Of a DNA stretch of 64,000 nt, positions 43,521 through 51,923 are shown one piece after another. Under the pieces are notes generated by a model. That model was given only the letters and a program-made list of their open reading frames with translations. It had not been told where the DNA came from and searched no databases. Each line of letters starts with the position of its first letter. The stretch's first letter is position 1. Origin of the DNA: Streptomyces sedi (GTDB lineage Bacteria > Actinomycetota > Actinomycetes > Streptomycetales > Streptomycetaceae); contig NZ_VDGT01000016.1 of assembly GCF_006335015.1 (NCBI RefSeq), forward strand, positions 81,526-145,525. Direction: 5' to 3'. Made by a program: the position numbers and the translations under genes.

Positions 43521-45112
43521 GGCCATCGACGGGACGGGAGTCGTGGGCGAAGCTGCGGCGCCGGTGGAACGACCTGGGGTGGAAGACCCGGCGCCGCCTG
43601 CGGGCGATCGGAATCCTGCTCTCCCTCGCCCTCGTGTTCGCGGGCGGATGGGGCGTCGTCAGCCTCGTACTTCCCGACCTGACCTGCGACGAGGACGAGG
43701 GCATCGTCCGGAAGACCGAGGGCGGGGAGTGCGTGGGCGTCACGGACGGCTCGTATGTCTTCGCCGACTACCTCAAGGAGTCGCTGGACCTGGTCAAGGC
43801 GGAGAACGAGCGGGTGGAACGCGCGTGGGCCGAGGAGGAGGCGCCGTATGTGACGGTGGCGTTCATCCTGCCCTTCACCTCGCCCGACGCCATCGAACAG
43901 CAGCAGATGGTCTCGGAGTTGCAGGGCGCCTATCTCGCGCAGTACCGCGCCAACCGGGAGGCGGAACGGCCCGGCATTCGTCTCGTCGTGGGCAACACCG
44001 GGGAACACAGCGAGCAGTGGTCCGTCGTGACCGACCGGCTCGCCGAACTGGCGGACTCGTCACAGGAGCGGCTGCGCGTCGTCACCGGGCTCAACGTCAG
44101 CACCGACGAGACCGGCGCGGCGGTGCGGGAACTCACCCGCGGCCACGGCATCCCGGTGGTCGTGGGCCCCCTCACCGCGGACGGCCTGGAGAACGACGCG
44201 GAGGGGTCGTACCCGGGGCTGGCGAGAGTGATCGCCGACAACAGCGACCAGGCGGCGGCGCTGGCGTCCTTCTTCGGCGACATCGAACCCTCGCGCACAC
44301 TCCTGGTCGAGGATCTGCGCGAGGAGGACGACTACATCGGTTCACTGCGGGAGGTGTACCAGGAACGAACACGGGACGCGGCGCACGCCCCCGAGACGTT
44401 CCGCTCCCCGCCGAACATCAACGACGAGGGCAATCTCGCCAACGAGTTCCAGGCCATGGTCAACAGCATCTGCAACATGACCGACGTGGACACCGTGTAT
44501 TTCGCCGGGCGCAATGTCCAGCTCAGGCTCTTCGTGAACGCGCTGGTCGGACGCGGCTGTCAGGACAAGGAGTACCAGGTGATCACGATCTCCGGGGCCT
44601 CCACGCTCATCACCGACGAGAAGCTCGACTGGGAGGGGTTGGAGAGCGGAGGCGTGACGGTGCGGTACACCAGCAACGCCCACCCGGACGCCTGGACCTC
44701 CGGGGAGGCGCCGGCCACCGGGGGTTCGGAGGAGGACTTCAGCCGGCTGCGCCAGCTGCGAGACGAGGTGGAACTGACCGAGCTCGACCTGTCGGACTCG
44801 CGGGCGATCACGATGTACGACGCGGTGACGACCGCCGTGGCGGGCGTCCGGAACTCGGTGACGTCCGAGAGCGCGATCCCGCCCCTGGACGCGGTGGCGA
44901 ACGCCTGGTCGCGGATGCACGGTGACCCAGGCAACTTCATCCACGGTGCCAGTGGTTGGATCTGCCTCGACGCCTACGGACGGTCGTACAACAAGGCGGT
45001 CTCCATCGTGAGGCTCGACCCCGCCGAACGGGGCATCCGCTTCGAAGGGTTGGCCTGGCCGACCGGCGCGGCGCCGGAGGCCAACTGCCCGATCCCCAAC
45101 GCCCGGGAGTGA
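43517..45112 (+). CDS. Membrane-tethered periplasmic-binding-protein-like receptor
   Basis: 531 residues. A basic cytoplasmic head (LRRRWNDLGWKTRRRLRA) and one uncleaved helix at about residues 31-52 anchor the protein; the outer part has the type 1 periplasmic-binding fold of amino-acid receptors: VTVAFILPFTSPDAIEQQQM, GIRLVVGNTGEHSEQWSVV, GHGIPVVVGPLTADGLENDA, VDTVYFAGRNVQLRLFVNAL, SDSRAITMYDAVTTAVAGVR. No lipobox and no permease genes, so it is more likely a sensor than an importer component. GTG at 43517 overlaps the NTPase stop (GTGA); AGAGGAG upstream. Confidence 0.82.
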   Translation: MRPSTGRESWAKLRRRWNDLGWKTRRRLRAIGILLSLALVFAGGWGVVSLVLPDLTCDEDEGIVRKTEGGECVGVTDGSYVFADYLKESLDLVKAENERVERAWAEEEAPYVTVAFILPFTSPDAIEQQQMVSELQGAYLAQYRANREAERPGIRLVVGNTGEHSEQWSVVTDRLAELADSSQERLRVVTGLNVSTDETGAAVRELTRGHGIPVVVGPLTADGLENDAEGSYPGLARVIADNSDQAAALASFFGDIEPSRTLLVEDLREEDDYIGSLREVYQERTRDAAHAPETFRSPPNINDEGNLANEFQAMVNSICNMTDVDTVYFAGRNVQLRLFVNALVGRGCQDKEYQVITISGASTLITDEKLDWEGLESGGVTVRYTSNAHPDAWTSGEAPATGGSEEDFSRLRQLRDEVELTELDLSDSRAITMYDAVTTAVAGVRNSVTSESAIPPLDAVANAWSRMHGDPGNFIHGASGWICLDAYGRSYNKAVSIVRLDPAERGIRFEGLAWPTGAAPEANCPIPNARE

Positions 45113-45311
45113 CTCCGTCACGCCGACGACATCGATGGCGGCGGCCAGCTCCTGGCCGAGACCTCCCCCAGCCTGGCCTGCGGCCGAGGCCGTGTGTCCT
45201 GGAGCCGCCGCCCCCAGGACTGATCGCTCGGCTGGTGGGCCAGGCGGTCCAGGTCGTCGAGGAGCGGTTCGGGGGGCCTCGGTCACCGGGACTCCCGGCC
45301 AGGCGGCGGGG

Positions 45312-45932
45312 ATGTCACCATCGGCAGTCTCGCGGGTCTGGCGGGCGTCTACCCGGCGCCGCCCGAAGACGAAGGAGCGCAGCGGTGCACAACGGAGGCT
45401 CGGCCACGAGGGACTACTGGGGTGGGCGCATGTCCGGGGTGAGCGGGTCCAGTTCAGCAGACAGACCTGGGCGACGGCCGCCGAGGCGCGGGACGCGCTC
45501 CAGCAGCACCTGGACCACCGCGAGCCCGAAGCCGCCGAGCAGTTGAGAGACCTCCCGGCCCTCCCGCAGGACCCGTCCGTGCACGTGCCCGGCCGCAGTT
45601 GGTACGTCCACCGGACCCACCACGAGATCCGCGTCTTCGTCGGCGGCGGCGACAGCCCCACCGTCCGCACCTACCGGCGCCCCGCCAGCGCGTCCGCACC
45701 CGAGGCGCCGGCTCCCGCCGCCTCGCGCAGGCGGCTCGCGGACCGGATCCCCGACTCCCCCACCCTGAGGCGCCTGCAGGTGTTCGGCCTCTTCTCCATC
45801 GTGGCCGGCTTCGCGATCCTCTTCGCCGACGACGTCCCGGCCGGCAACCGACCCGGCGGACTCCTCTTCCTGGCCGCCGGCGTTGCCCTGCTGTTCTCAC
45901 CGGTCATCGCGCGGAGGTTCCGCCGCGGCTAA
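45312..45932 (+). CDS. Small membrane protein, start uncertain
   Basis: Up to 206 residues. The C-terminal 120 residues are convincing: WYVHRTHHEIRVFVGGG, then two membrane helices (LQVFGLFSIVAGFAILFA and GGLLFLAAGVALLFSPVIA) and a basic end. The N-terminal part is doubtful: MSPSAVSRVWRAS at 45312 resembles the HTH of an IS630-type transposase fragment but is followed by low-complexity sequence, and a GTG at 45384 in another frame (VHNGGSATRDYWGG) has gene-like sequence. A frameshift or a start near 45440 is possible. Function unknown. Confidence 0.45.
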   Translation: MSPSAVSRVWRASTRRRPKTKERSGAQRRLGHEGLLGWAHVRGERVQFSRQTWATAAEARDALQQHLDHREPEAAEQLRDLPALPQDPSVHVPGRSWYVHRTHHEIRVFVGGGDSPTVRTYRRPASASAPEAPAPAASRRRLADRIPDSPTLRRLQVFGLFSIVAGFAILFADDVPAGNRPGGLLFLAAGVALLFSPVIARRFRRG

Positions 45933-46040
45933 GGCGTGCATCGACCGTGTATCGGCACCGCTCCCCACGTGCCACCCGGCGTTCCGCACGGTCCATGGTC
46001 TACTTCCGGTCGTAGTGCCGGACGACGGGAAGCCGAGGTC

Positions 46041-46355
46041 ATGACCAGTCACTGCTGCGAGGCGATGGCCGACCGCGTGAACGTGCGCTGCGACCAGCAC
46101 GACACCTCCTTCTCCTGTCCCGACGCGCTGGTTGGCTTCAGCGCCAGGTTCCAGGAGTACGGACTGATCATCCATGACGGCGGCACGTCGAGCGTCACGA
46201 TCGGCTTCTGCCCCTGGTGCGGACGGCGCCTCCCCGAGTCGCAACGGGACCGTTGGTTCGACGAGTTGGAACGCCGCGGGATCGATCCGTGGGGGGACGA
46301 GGTCCCCGCCGAGTTCCAGGATGCCCGCTGGCTCGCCTTCCCACGCCGGGAGTAG
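46041..46355 (+). CDS. DUF6980-like small zinc-ribbon protein
   Basis: 104 residues. CCEAMADRVNVRCDQHD, CPDALVGF, EYGLIIHDGGTSSVTIGFCP and WCGRRLPESQRDRWFDELER contain two CC/CPWCG pairs suited to a zinc ribbon. Members are small orphan proteins of unknown role, recognised from the conserved IIHDGG and FCPWCG blocks. ATG at 46041 with CCGAGG upstream. Confidence 0.8.
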   Translation: MTSHCCEAMADRVNVRCDQHDTSFSCPDALVGFSARFQEYGLIIHDGGTSSVTIGFCPWCGRRLPESQRDRWFDELERRGIDPWGDEVPAEFQDARWLAFPRRE

Positions 46356-46372
46356 CGCGGCAGTGGCGCGTT

Positions 46373-47080
46373 TCAGTCCACTTCCGACAGATCTCTCAGC
46401 CTCTCCAGATCACCGCTGACCGACCGCCGTTCCTCTTCGGTGAGTCGCACCGCGGCGGCCTCCCTCAGCGCGGACGCCGCCGTCGTCCCGTCATCGAGCC
46501 GCCCGGCCACGTCGCCGCGCAGGACGAGGAGGCGCACGAGCTGCGTGGGTGTCGGCCGCTCGCCCTCCCGGGCGAGCGCCCGGTCGATGATCCGCGCCGC
46601 ACCCGCCAGGTCCTCCTTGGAGTCGGCGAAGAGCGTGGCGTGGTGCAACGCCCGCGCGAAGGTCTCCTCGGGGGCGGGTCGGTGGCGCGGGTCCCCGCTG
46701 GTGGGCTGCCCGACCCGGACGCAGTTGCCGCCGGGGTCGGTCATCAGGAACTGCCGCACCCCGTAGGACATGTCCTTCAGCGGCCCGAGCCGCGGGATGC
46801 CCCGGCTCGGGATCCTCCCGTACGCGGCCTTGAGCCCGGCTCGGAACGCCCCGTACAGCCCGTCCACGTCATCGGTGAGGACGTAGCACGTGCTGTACGA
46901 CTGGCTGGGGTCGTACTTCCTCATACCGAAGAACTGGAGCCCGATGTCACCTCGCTCGACAGCCGCGAACGGATTGGGGCTCTTCTGCAGGAAGGTCACC
47001 TCGAAACCGAGAGCCGTGTAGAAGTCGATGACGGGCTGGATGGTCTGACACGGGAGCAGGGGGATCGTCTTCTCGGCCAT
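46373..47080 (-). CDS. Glyoxalase/bleomycin-resistance-like protein with helical C-terminus
   Basis: 235 residues. The first 130 residues form a VOC domain: PLLPCQTIQPVIDFYTALGF, GDIGLQFFGMRKYDPSQSYS, VLTDDVDGLYGAF and FLMTDPGGNCVRVGQ. From about residue 140 a TPR-like helical region follows (ARALHHATLFADSKEDLAGA, PTQLVRLLVLRGDVAGRLDD), which is unusual for a resistance protein and suggests partner binding. The start at 47080 is preceded by GGAGGT and, just beyond, by a strong palindrome (47090-47107). Confidence 0.87.
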   Translation of the reverse strand: MAEKTIPLLPCQTIQPVIDFYTALGFEVTFLQKSPNPFAAVERGDIGLQFFGMRKYDPSQSYSTCYVLTDDVDGLYGAFRAGLKAAYGRIPSRGIPRLGPLKDMSYGVRQFLMTDPGGNCVRVGQPTSGDPRHRPAPEETFARALHHATLFADSKEDLAGAARIIDRALAREGERPTPTQLVRLLVLRGDVAGRLDDGTTAASALREAAAVRLTEEERRSVSGDLERLRDLSEVD

Positions 47081-47089
47081 ACCTCCACA

Positions 47090-47107
47090 CTAGTCAAACT
47101 TGACTAG
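47090..47107. promoter_or_regulatory. Palindromic operator in front of the glyoxalase gene
   Basis: CTAGTCAAACTTGACTAG has 8-bp arms (CTAGTCAA and TTGACTAG) around AC, beginning 10 bp upstream of the start codon and next to the ribosome site. TAGTCAA-N2-TTGACTA is a common MarR-family operator form. A repressor bound here would block the gene directly; no such regulator is adjacent. Confidence 0.65.
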
Positions 47108-47267
47108 GAGGGGAAGTGGCTTCGCCCGTCGCCTGAGGCCATGGCCGACCGGCGCTCGGCTGATCGCGGCCGTCGCCGACCGTCTCACCACGACCTGCCC
47201 GAGCCGCACGGCGGTCCCCGCGATGCCCCCGGTCTCGACAGCCGGGCGGACGCGGCTTGGATCGTGG

Positions 47268-47996
47268 TCAGCGGTAGTCGTTGATCCAGTCTCCCGGGAT
47301 CAGGGCCCGAGCGCGGTCGAGGTCTTCCGTCGTCCGGCCGCGGGCAAGAATGGCTGCGCCGGCGTCGTCGCGCAGCAGGACGTCCTGGCCCAGGAACCAC
47401 CGGCTTCCGTTCTCCTCATCACCGAGGGGATACACCGGGAACGGCAGCCGGACGAAGTTCCTCTCCAGCGACTCGACATCGGGCCCGTCGGCGTCAAGGA
47501 AGTCGCAGAGCTCTTCATCGACATGCAGGGATTCGGACAGAACGATCTCGACGAAGTACAGGGAGAGGCGCTCCATCCAGCCCTCCCAACGCTCGGCACT
47601 CTTGTCCACCAGATCAGTCCGGCTGAACACCGCCGGGTCGTCTTCCCGAAGGCAGTCGAGGAGAATGCCCCAAGATGCCGCGCCTTGATTCTCATGTCGG
47701 AAGACCAGGGCCTCCCCGGCGTCGTCCACGTGGAGTTCGGCCGGCCCGAGGAGCACGTCGTAGTTGCTGTTCAGATCCCGGCGGCGTCCGAACAACAGAT
47801 ACGCCTCGCGCAACGCGGCCGGAAGCGGCACTCCGAGCCTCTCCTCGGCTGCGGCCAGATCGGCCTCCGACCACCCGTCGACGCTCTTCAAGGGGCTGAC
47901 CCACCGCTCGGCGAAGCCCCGGATGAACTCCCAGGCGCCGCCGCGTCCCCCGACACCGCCGACGAGGGAGGCGGCAAGATCGAACTCACGTGTCAT
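47268..47996 (-). CDS. SMI1/KNR4 family protein
   Basis: 242 residues. WSEADLAAAEERLGVPLPAALREAYLLFG in two parts and LLGPAELHVDDAGEALVFRH are the SMI1/KNR4 core, then DDPAVFSRTDLVDKSAERWE and further helices. In bacteria this fold often serves as an immunity protein against polymorphic toxins, or as a general adaptor. No toxin gene is seen beside it, so an orphan role is equally possible. Confidence 0.85.
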   Translation of the reverse strand: MTREFDLAASLVGGVGGRGGAWEFIRGFAERWVSPLKSVDGWSEADLAAAEERLGVPLPAALREAYLLFGRRRDLNSNYDVLLGPAELHVDDAGEALVFRHENQGAASWGILLDCLREDDPAVFSRTDLVDKSAERWEGWMERLSLYFVEIVLSESLHVDEELCDFLDADGPDVESLERNFVRLPFPVYPLGDEENGSRWFLGQDVLLRDDAGAAILARGRTTEDLDRARALIPGDWINDYR

Positions 47997-48247
47997 GCCA
48001 TGACGCTATCCGTCGCGGCCTACGGCCCACGCCCTGTCCGAACTCTCTCGAACCGGTTGCTCAACGTCCGTTCTCCGCACTCGACCAAGCCAAGCCAAGC
48101 CACCGGCATGGAACGTCCCCTTTCAGCGGCCGGTCGCCGCCAGGCCGGGGTGGTCCGACCAGGTCGTCTGACCGTCCCCACTCCACCGTTCCCTGGAGTC
48201 GTCGCCACCGGCGAGGCGCATCCCTCGCACCAGGCAGAATCAGTGGC

Positions 48248-48724
48248 ATGGTCAGCGAGGAGGGCACCGGTTTCACGCTGCCGCGAGGCGCGACAGGCTT
48301 CTTCCGGCCGAGGGACGGTCCGCTCCCGGAGACCGAACCGCGAGCGTTCCGCGCCGCTCTGCATGCCGCTGCCCGCGCCGCCGGAGGCGAGGTAGGTGAG
48401 GTGGAGGAACGGGTGTACCCCCGGACCTTCCATACCGCGACGGTCGTCGGACGCGAAGGCGAGAACATTGTCCTGTGTCACGCCCACTACCCGTGGGTCG
48501 CGTTCGCCAGGGCACGGCGGGACGGGTACGGAGAGGACTTCCTCTCGCCGCCGCCGTGGGCTCACGTCTTCACCGACGCGGCCTTCACGGTCCTGAGCGG
48601 CGAACAACTCGCCACACCGCTCTCCGCCGTGGACACCTCGGTGCTCACACATGACGAGTGGCACGAGATCCGTCTTCACCGCGTGACCACGTTGGGCGGA
48701 GTCCTCTTCAACGCGTGGGACTGA
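48248..48724 (+). CDS. Conserved hypothetical protein
   Basis: 158 residues, soluble, not recognised. Features: GFTLPRGATGFFRPRDGPLP, an aromatic/His core VYPRTFHTATVVGREGENIV, LCHAHYPWVAFARAR, and VFTDAAFTVLSGEQLATPLS. The mixture suggests a small alpha/beta fold. ATG at 48248; upstream frame to 47990 has no coding look. Confidence 0.6.
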   Translation: MVSEEGTGFTLPRGATGFFRPRDGPLPETEPRAFRAALHAAARAAGGEVGEVEERVYPRTFHTATVVGREGENIVLCHAHYPWVAFARARRDGYGEDFLSPPPWAHVFTDAAFTVLSGEQLATPLSAVDTSVLTHDEWHEIRLHRVTTLGGVLFNAWD

Positions 48725-48824
48725 CTCCCTCCCAGAGGCGCCGTCCGGTACGGAACCACCCATGGCGAGGGAAGTAACTGGGGCTGTTCCTCCTTCGGTG
48801 CGGACGACGTGGGGTGTGCGGTCG

Positions 48825-49922
48825 TCAGGAGGGGAGGCGCGTCGGTCCGGCCACCGGCCCCATCCGGCGGATTGCCTCCAGCGGGAAGGGGGCCTCCCTG
48901 TTCTCCTCGCGAAGTGTGCGGATGAAGTCCCACATCACCGTGGAGAGCGACGCGTAGCGCGTCAGGATCGCCGCGATCGTCTCCGGGACTCCTGTGGGAC
49001 GTTCGCCCTCGGCCCAGCCGCGCACCAGCGCCGCGCGGTCGTCCGTTCCGTATCCGTACCCGTACAGGGCGCTGACCAGCCAGTGCACGAAGTAGGAGGC
49101 CGTGTAGCAGCGGTCGTAACTCCGGTGCCGGGCGTGGAAGTCGGCCTCGTCCGGTGCGAGTGCGAAACGGGAGGAGGCCGCGAGGCCGTAGTCGGCGAAG
49201 TACAGCCGCTGGCCGTCGGTGAGGATGTTCTGGAAGTGGGCGTCGAAGTGCGACAGCCCGTGAGCGTTCATGAACGAGGTGCCGGCTTCGAGTGCGTCGT
49301 CCACCATCGCGCAGGCCCGCTCGGCCGCCTCGTCACCGGTTGCGAACTGGACTCCCAGCCAGTCGTGCAGCGTTTGCGGGATGTACTCCAGGAACAGCAC
49401 GAGGCTCGCCGTGGACTGCCGGAGGGCCTCGACGCGGCGGCGTATCCCGGATCGCTCTCCCCAGAAGTCGACAACCCCTTCCACGTCGGCCAGTTCCTCG
49501 GGAAGCGGCTGTTCGGCGCCTGGCAGCACTCTCCAGTGGTAGGTCAGCGGGAAGCCCTCGTAGTCTCCGGCGATCACCCAGTTCGTGGTCATGGCGTGCA
49601 CGGCCAGCTCCCGCCAGGCGCCGAAGCCCGGGCTGCAGACGGGGCCGACACCGTACCGGCAGTAGGAGGGCATCCCGAACAGGTTCGCCGTGGAGTGGAC
49701 GTTCTCGGGTCGTCGCTCCAGATCGGTCAGGGGCACCTGCTTGACGAAGACCGGGGTTCCGTCGACCTCCAGCAGCAGTGTCCTCCCGCCGATGCCGGAA
49801 CCGATCGGGGTGGCCGCGTCCACGAGTGCGCGCAGTTCGCGGTCACCGCGCAGCGCGAGCGAGGTGGACACGGCGCCGTGGGCGGCCAGGCGGGCGCCGC
49901 GTGACATGTCAGGACGAGTCAC
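48825..49922 (-). CDS. Protein-kinase-like/phosphotransferase family protein
   Basis: 365 residues. LLLEVDGTPVFVKQVPLTDL supplies the ATP-site lysine; the catalytic loop GLSHFDAHFQNILTDGQRLY has the H-x-D-x(4)-N pattern and FADYGLAASS takes the place of the DFG motif. VLFLEYIPQTLHDWL is the hinge. Substrate unknown; relatives include aminoglycoside/choline kinases and small-molecule kinases. GTG at 49922 with CCGGAGG six bases upstream. Single gene. Confidence 0.8.
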   Translation of the reverse strand: MTRPDMSRGARLAAHGAVSTSLALRGDRELRALVDAATPIGSGIGGRTLLLEVDGTPVFVKQVPLTDLERRPENVHSTANLFGMPSYCRYGVGPVCSPGFGAWRELAVHAMTTNWVIAGDYEGFPLTYHWRVLPGAEQPLPEELADVEGVVDFWGERSGIRRRVEALRQSTASLVLFLEYIPQTLHDWLGVQFATGDEAAERACAMVDDALEAGTSFMNAHGLSHFDAHFQNILTDGQRLYFADYGLAASSRFALAPDEADFHARHRSYDRCYTASYFVHWLVSALYGYGYGTDDRAALVRGWAEGERPTGVPETIAAILTRYASLSTVMWDFIRTLREENREAPFPLEAIRRMGPVAGPTRLPS

Positions 49923-50140
49923 TGTGCCTCCGGTCGGGTGCCTGCCCGTGGCGCGCTCCGCGCACGCCGGGCAGGAGTTGCCCCCACCCTGCCACGTCGG
50001 GGGCGGTCACGGTTCCGGGTGGTTCAGGACGGCCGCCACCACGCCCCGGTGGCGGCGCGGTTGTCGGCGGGCGATGCGCCGCGGCGGGTGGTGGAAGCCG
50101 TGCGTGACGGGCTGTCGGTGGCCGGTTCTACTGTTGCCTC

Positions 50141-50716
50141 ATGGGGAACTACTTCCAGACCGTCGTCGATCTCGACGCCACGCAGGCGGACTCCGGGGCC
50201 CTGGCAGACAGCGGACTCGACTGGCTGGTCAGAGAGGGGATAGTGCGGGCCGAGCGCACCGACTGCGTTCTCGGGGCGCCGTGGGGACATCCGCCCGGTC
50301 CCTCCTGGGCCAGGGCGGTCGACCAGGAGGACTGGGAGCCCAGCGGCGGGCTCAGCATCGAGACCGACCGCACCGTGTTCCACTGCGGCCAGGGCGACCC
50401 CAGGTTCGCGGTGTGCCCGCACTGCGCCGGCCGGGCGGATTTCCACACCGACCGGCTGGAGGAGATCGAGGGTGCCTGGGAGCCCTTCGGTGAGGCCATC
50501 GGCGACTGGAGCGACACGGGCAACGCGGCGGTCACGTGCCCGCGTTGTCGGCGCCCCGGTGACCTGACCGCGTGGGCCTGGTCGGACGGCTACTTCGCCT
50601 TCGGGTATCTCGGTTTCGAGTTCTGGGACTGGCCGGACTTCAGCCCCGGCTTTCTCGACGGCCTCTCACGCGCGCTCGGGGGGCATCGCACGGTCCTCGT
50701 GGCGGGCAAGCTCTGA
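50141..50716 (+). CDS. Conserved hypothetical protein with zinc-ribbon-like Cys pairs
   Basis: 191 residues. Two Cys pairs, VCPHCAGRADFHT and TCPRCRRPGDLTAW, could bind a zinc ion; the C-terminus is aromatic (YFAFGYLGFEFWDWPDFSPG). Not assigned to a named family. ATG at 50141. Convergent with the lipopeptide methyltransferase gene and lies outside the biosynthetic operon. Confidence 0.65.
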   Translation: MGNYFQTVVDLDATQADSGALADSGLDWLVREGIVRAERTDCVLGAPWGHPPGPSWARAVDQEDWEPSGGLSIETDRTVFHCGQGDPRFAVCPHCAGRADFHTDRLEEIEGAWEPFGEAIGDWSDTGNAAVTCPRCRRPGDLTAWAWSDGYFAFGYLGFEFWDWPDFSPGFLDGLSRALGGHRTVLVAGKL

Positions 50717-50811
50717 GGGGTCCGGGGATCGCGCGTCCCCTCCCCCGTTCGACCGGGGCCTCCACGCCGTTCGTCAGGGACCCGAGGGACCCGCCTGTCG
50801 GGGCGGGCCGC

Positions 50812-50841
50812 ACCCGCCCCGCGACGCGTCGTGGGGCGGGT
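50812..50841. terminator. Terminator hairpin at the end of the lipopeptide operon
   Basis: ACCCGCCCC (50812-50820) and GGGGCGGGT (50833-50841) pair over 9 bp, and the inner CGACGCGTCG is itself palindromic, giving an almost continuous 30-base hairpin. It lies 30 bp past the methyltransferase stop and between convergent genes. Confidence 0.75.
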
Positions 50842-50870
50842 CGTGGGCCCGGGTGCGCCGGGCGGCGGCT

Positions 50871-51923
50871 TCAGGGTTTGTGGCCGCGGGCCACCAGCGC
50901 CACGCGGGGTAGCTCGGCGCGGAAGCGGGGTCCGTCGGCGCGGACGGTGACCTCGGGGACGGCGGACGCGGGCAGTGTGGACGCGGGGTAGGTGAAGACC
51001 TCCCGCAGCGCCCGTTCCACGGCGGCTGCCGGTTCCCGGCCGGGCGAGGCCGGCTCCAGCCCGTACATCGAGGTCATGTACGAGACGAGGGCGGCCAGCG
51101 CGGACTCGCCGGTGTCCGCGGTGAGGATCACCGGGTCGTACATCTCCTCCACGGTCACCTCCTCGAATCCGGCGCGGGTGAGGAGGCTGGTCAGTTCGTC
51201 CCTGGTGAAGTGGTCGTAGTCGTGCCCGGCACGCGACCAGGGATGCACCACCTCGCCGAACCAGCGCGCGACCGGCGAGCCCTCGGCGAAGTCGTGGACG
51301 ACCAGCCGCCCGCCGGGGGCGAGGACGCGCCATGCCTCGGCGGCCATCGCGGGCCGTTGGGCGCGCGGTATGTGGTGCGTGCCGTACCCGACGAGCACGC
51401 CGTTCATGGTGCCGTCGCGCAGCAGCAGCCGGTCGGCTCGCTGCCGCACGGCGGGCAGTCCGCCGCGCAGCGCGGCGGCCACCATGCCGCCGCTGATGTC
51501 GCCGGTGATCAGCGGCACGGGTGCGGTGGCGGGGACGCCGCGAAGGTCCCGCCACACCCTGCTGAGGAGTCCCTCGCCGCCCAGGACGTCGAGGACGGTT
51601 CCCATGCCGGCGGCGTCGGGGCCGCCCAGCATCCGGAACAGCTCGGTGATGCCGGTCCTGCGGGCCTCGCCCTGGGCCTGCGCGCGGCGGTACGAGCCGC
51701 CCCGGCCGGTCTCGTCGTCGTCGAACTCGTTGCCCTCGACGAGCCACCGCTCGTGTTCGGTGGCCGCCAGCCGCTCGGTGTCCAGCAGTTCGGCCGTCGC
51801 CGGGTGGGCCTCCTTCATGTAGAGGTGGTAGTCGTGGAGGGTCATGTGCGGGAGGTAGGTGCGGGGGCTGGTGACGCCGAGCCGGTCGGCCACGTTCTTT
51901 CCTTCGCGCGTGTGAGGGGTCAT
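50871..51923 (-). CDS. SAM-dependent methyltransferase, DptI/GlmT-like (2-oxoglutarate C-methylation)
   Basis: 350 residues. Motif I MGTVLDVLGGEGLLSRVWRD, then LITGDISGGMVAAALRG, GVLVGYGTHHIP and WRVLAPGGRLVVHDF. In the daptomycin, A54145 and CDA clusters the homologous enzyme methylates 2-oxoglutarate to (3R)-3-methyl-2-oxoglutarate, later aminated to 3-methylglutamate for the penultimate module. The assignment rests on gene order (NRPS-MbtH-hydrolase-methyltransferase) and on the 3-methylglutamate-type code of the terminal NRPS. Start at 51923 overlaps the hydrolase stop by four bases. A branched-chain transaminase partner is not in the window. Confidence 0.82.
   Translation of the reverse strand: MTPHTREGKNVADRLGVTSPRTYLPHMTLHDYHLYMKEAHPATAELLDTERLAATEHERWLVEGNEFDDDETGRGGSYRRAQAQGEARRTGITELFRMLGGPDAAGMGTVLDVLGGEGLLSRVWRDLRGVPATAPVPLITGDISGGMVAAALRGGLPAVRQRADRLLLRDGTMNGVLVGYGTHHIPRAQRPAMAAEAWRVLAPGGRLVVHDFAEGSPVARWFGEVVHPWSRAGHDYDHFTRDELTSLLTRAGFEEVTVEEMYDPVILTADTGESALAALVSYMTSMYGLEPASPGREPAAAVERALREVFTYPASTLPASAVPEVTVRADGPRFRAELPRVALVARGHKP

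Noticed and set aside
45312..45400. Transposase-like HTH piece (SPSAVSRVWRA)
   Set aside because: Too short for assignment; no terminal inverted repeats, target duplication or DDE motif nearby.
47268..47996. SMI1/KNR4 gene as part of a toxin-immunity module
   Set aside because: No polymorphic toxin or secretion gene adjoins it.
48825..49922. Aminoglycoside resistance kinase
   Set aside because: Kinase-fold motifs are present, but nothing specific for aminoglycoside binding can be seen, so only the broad family is given.
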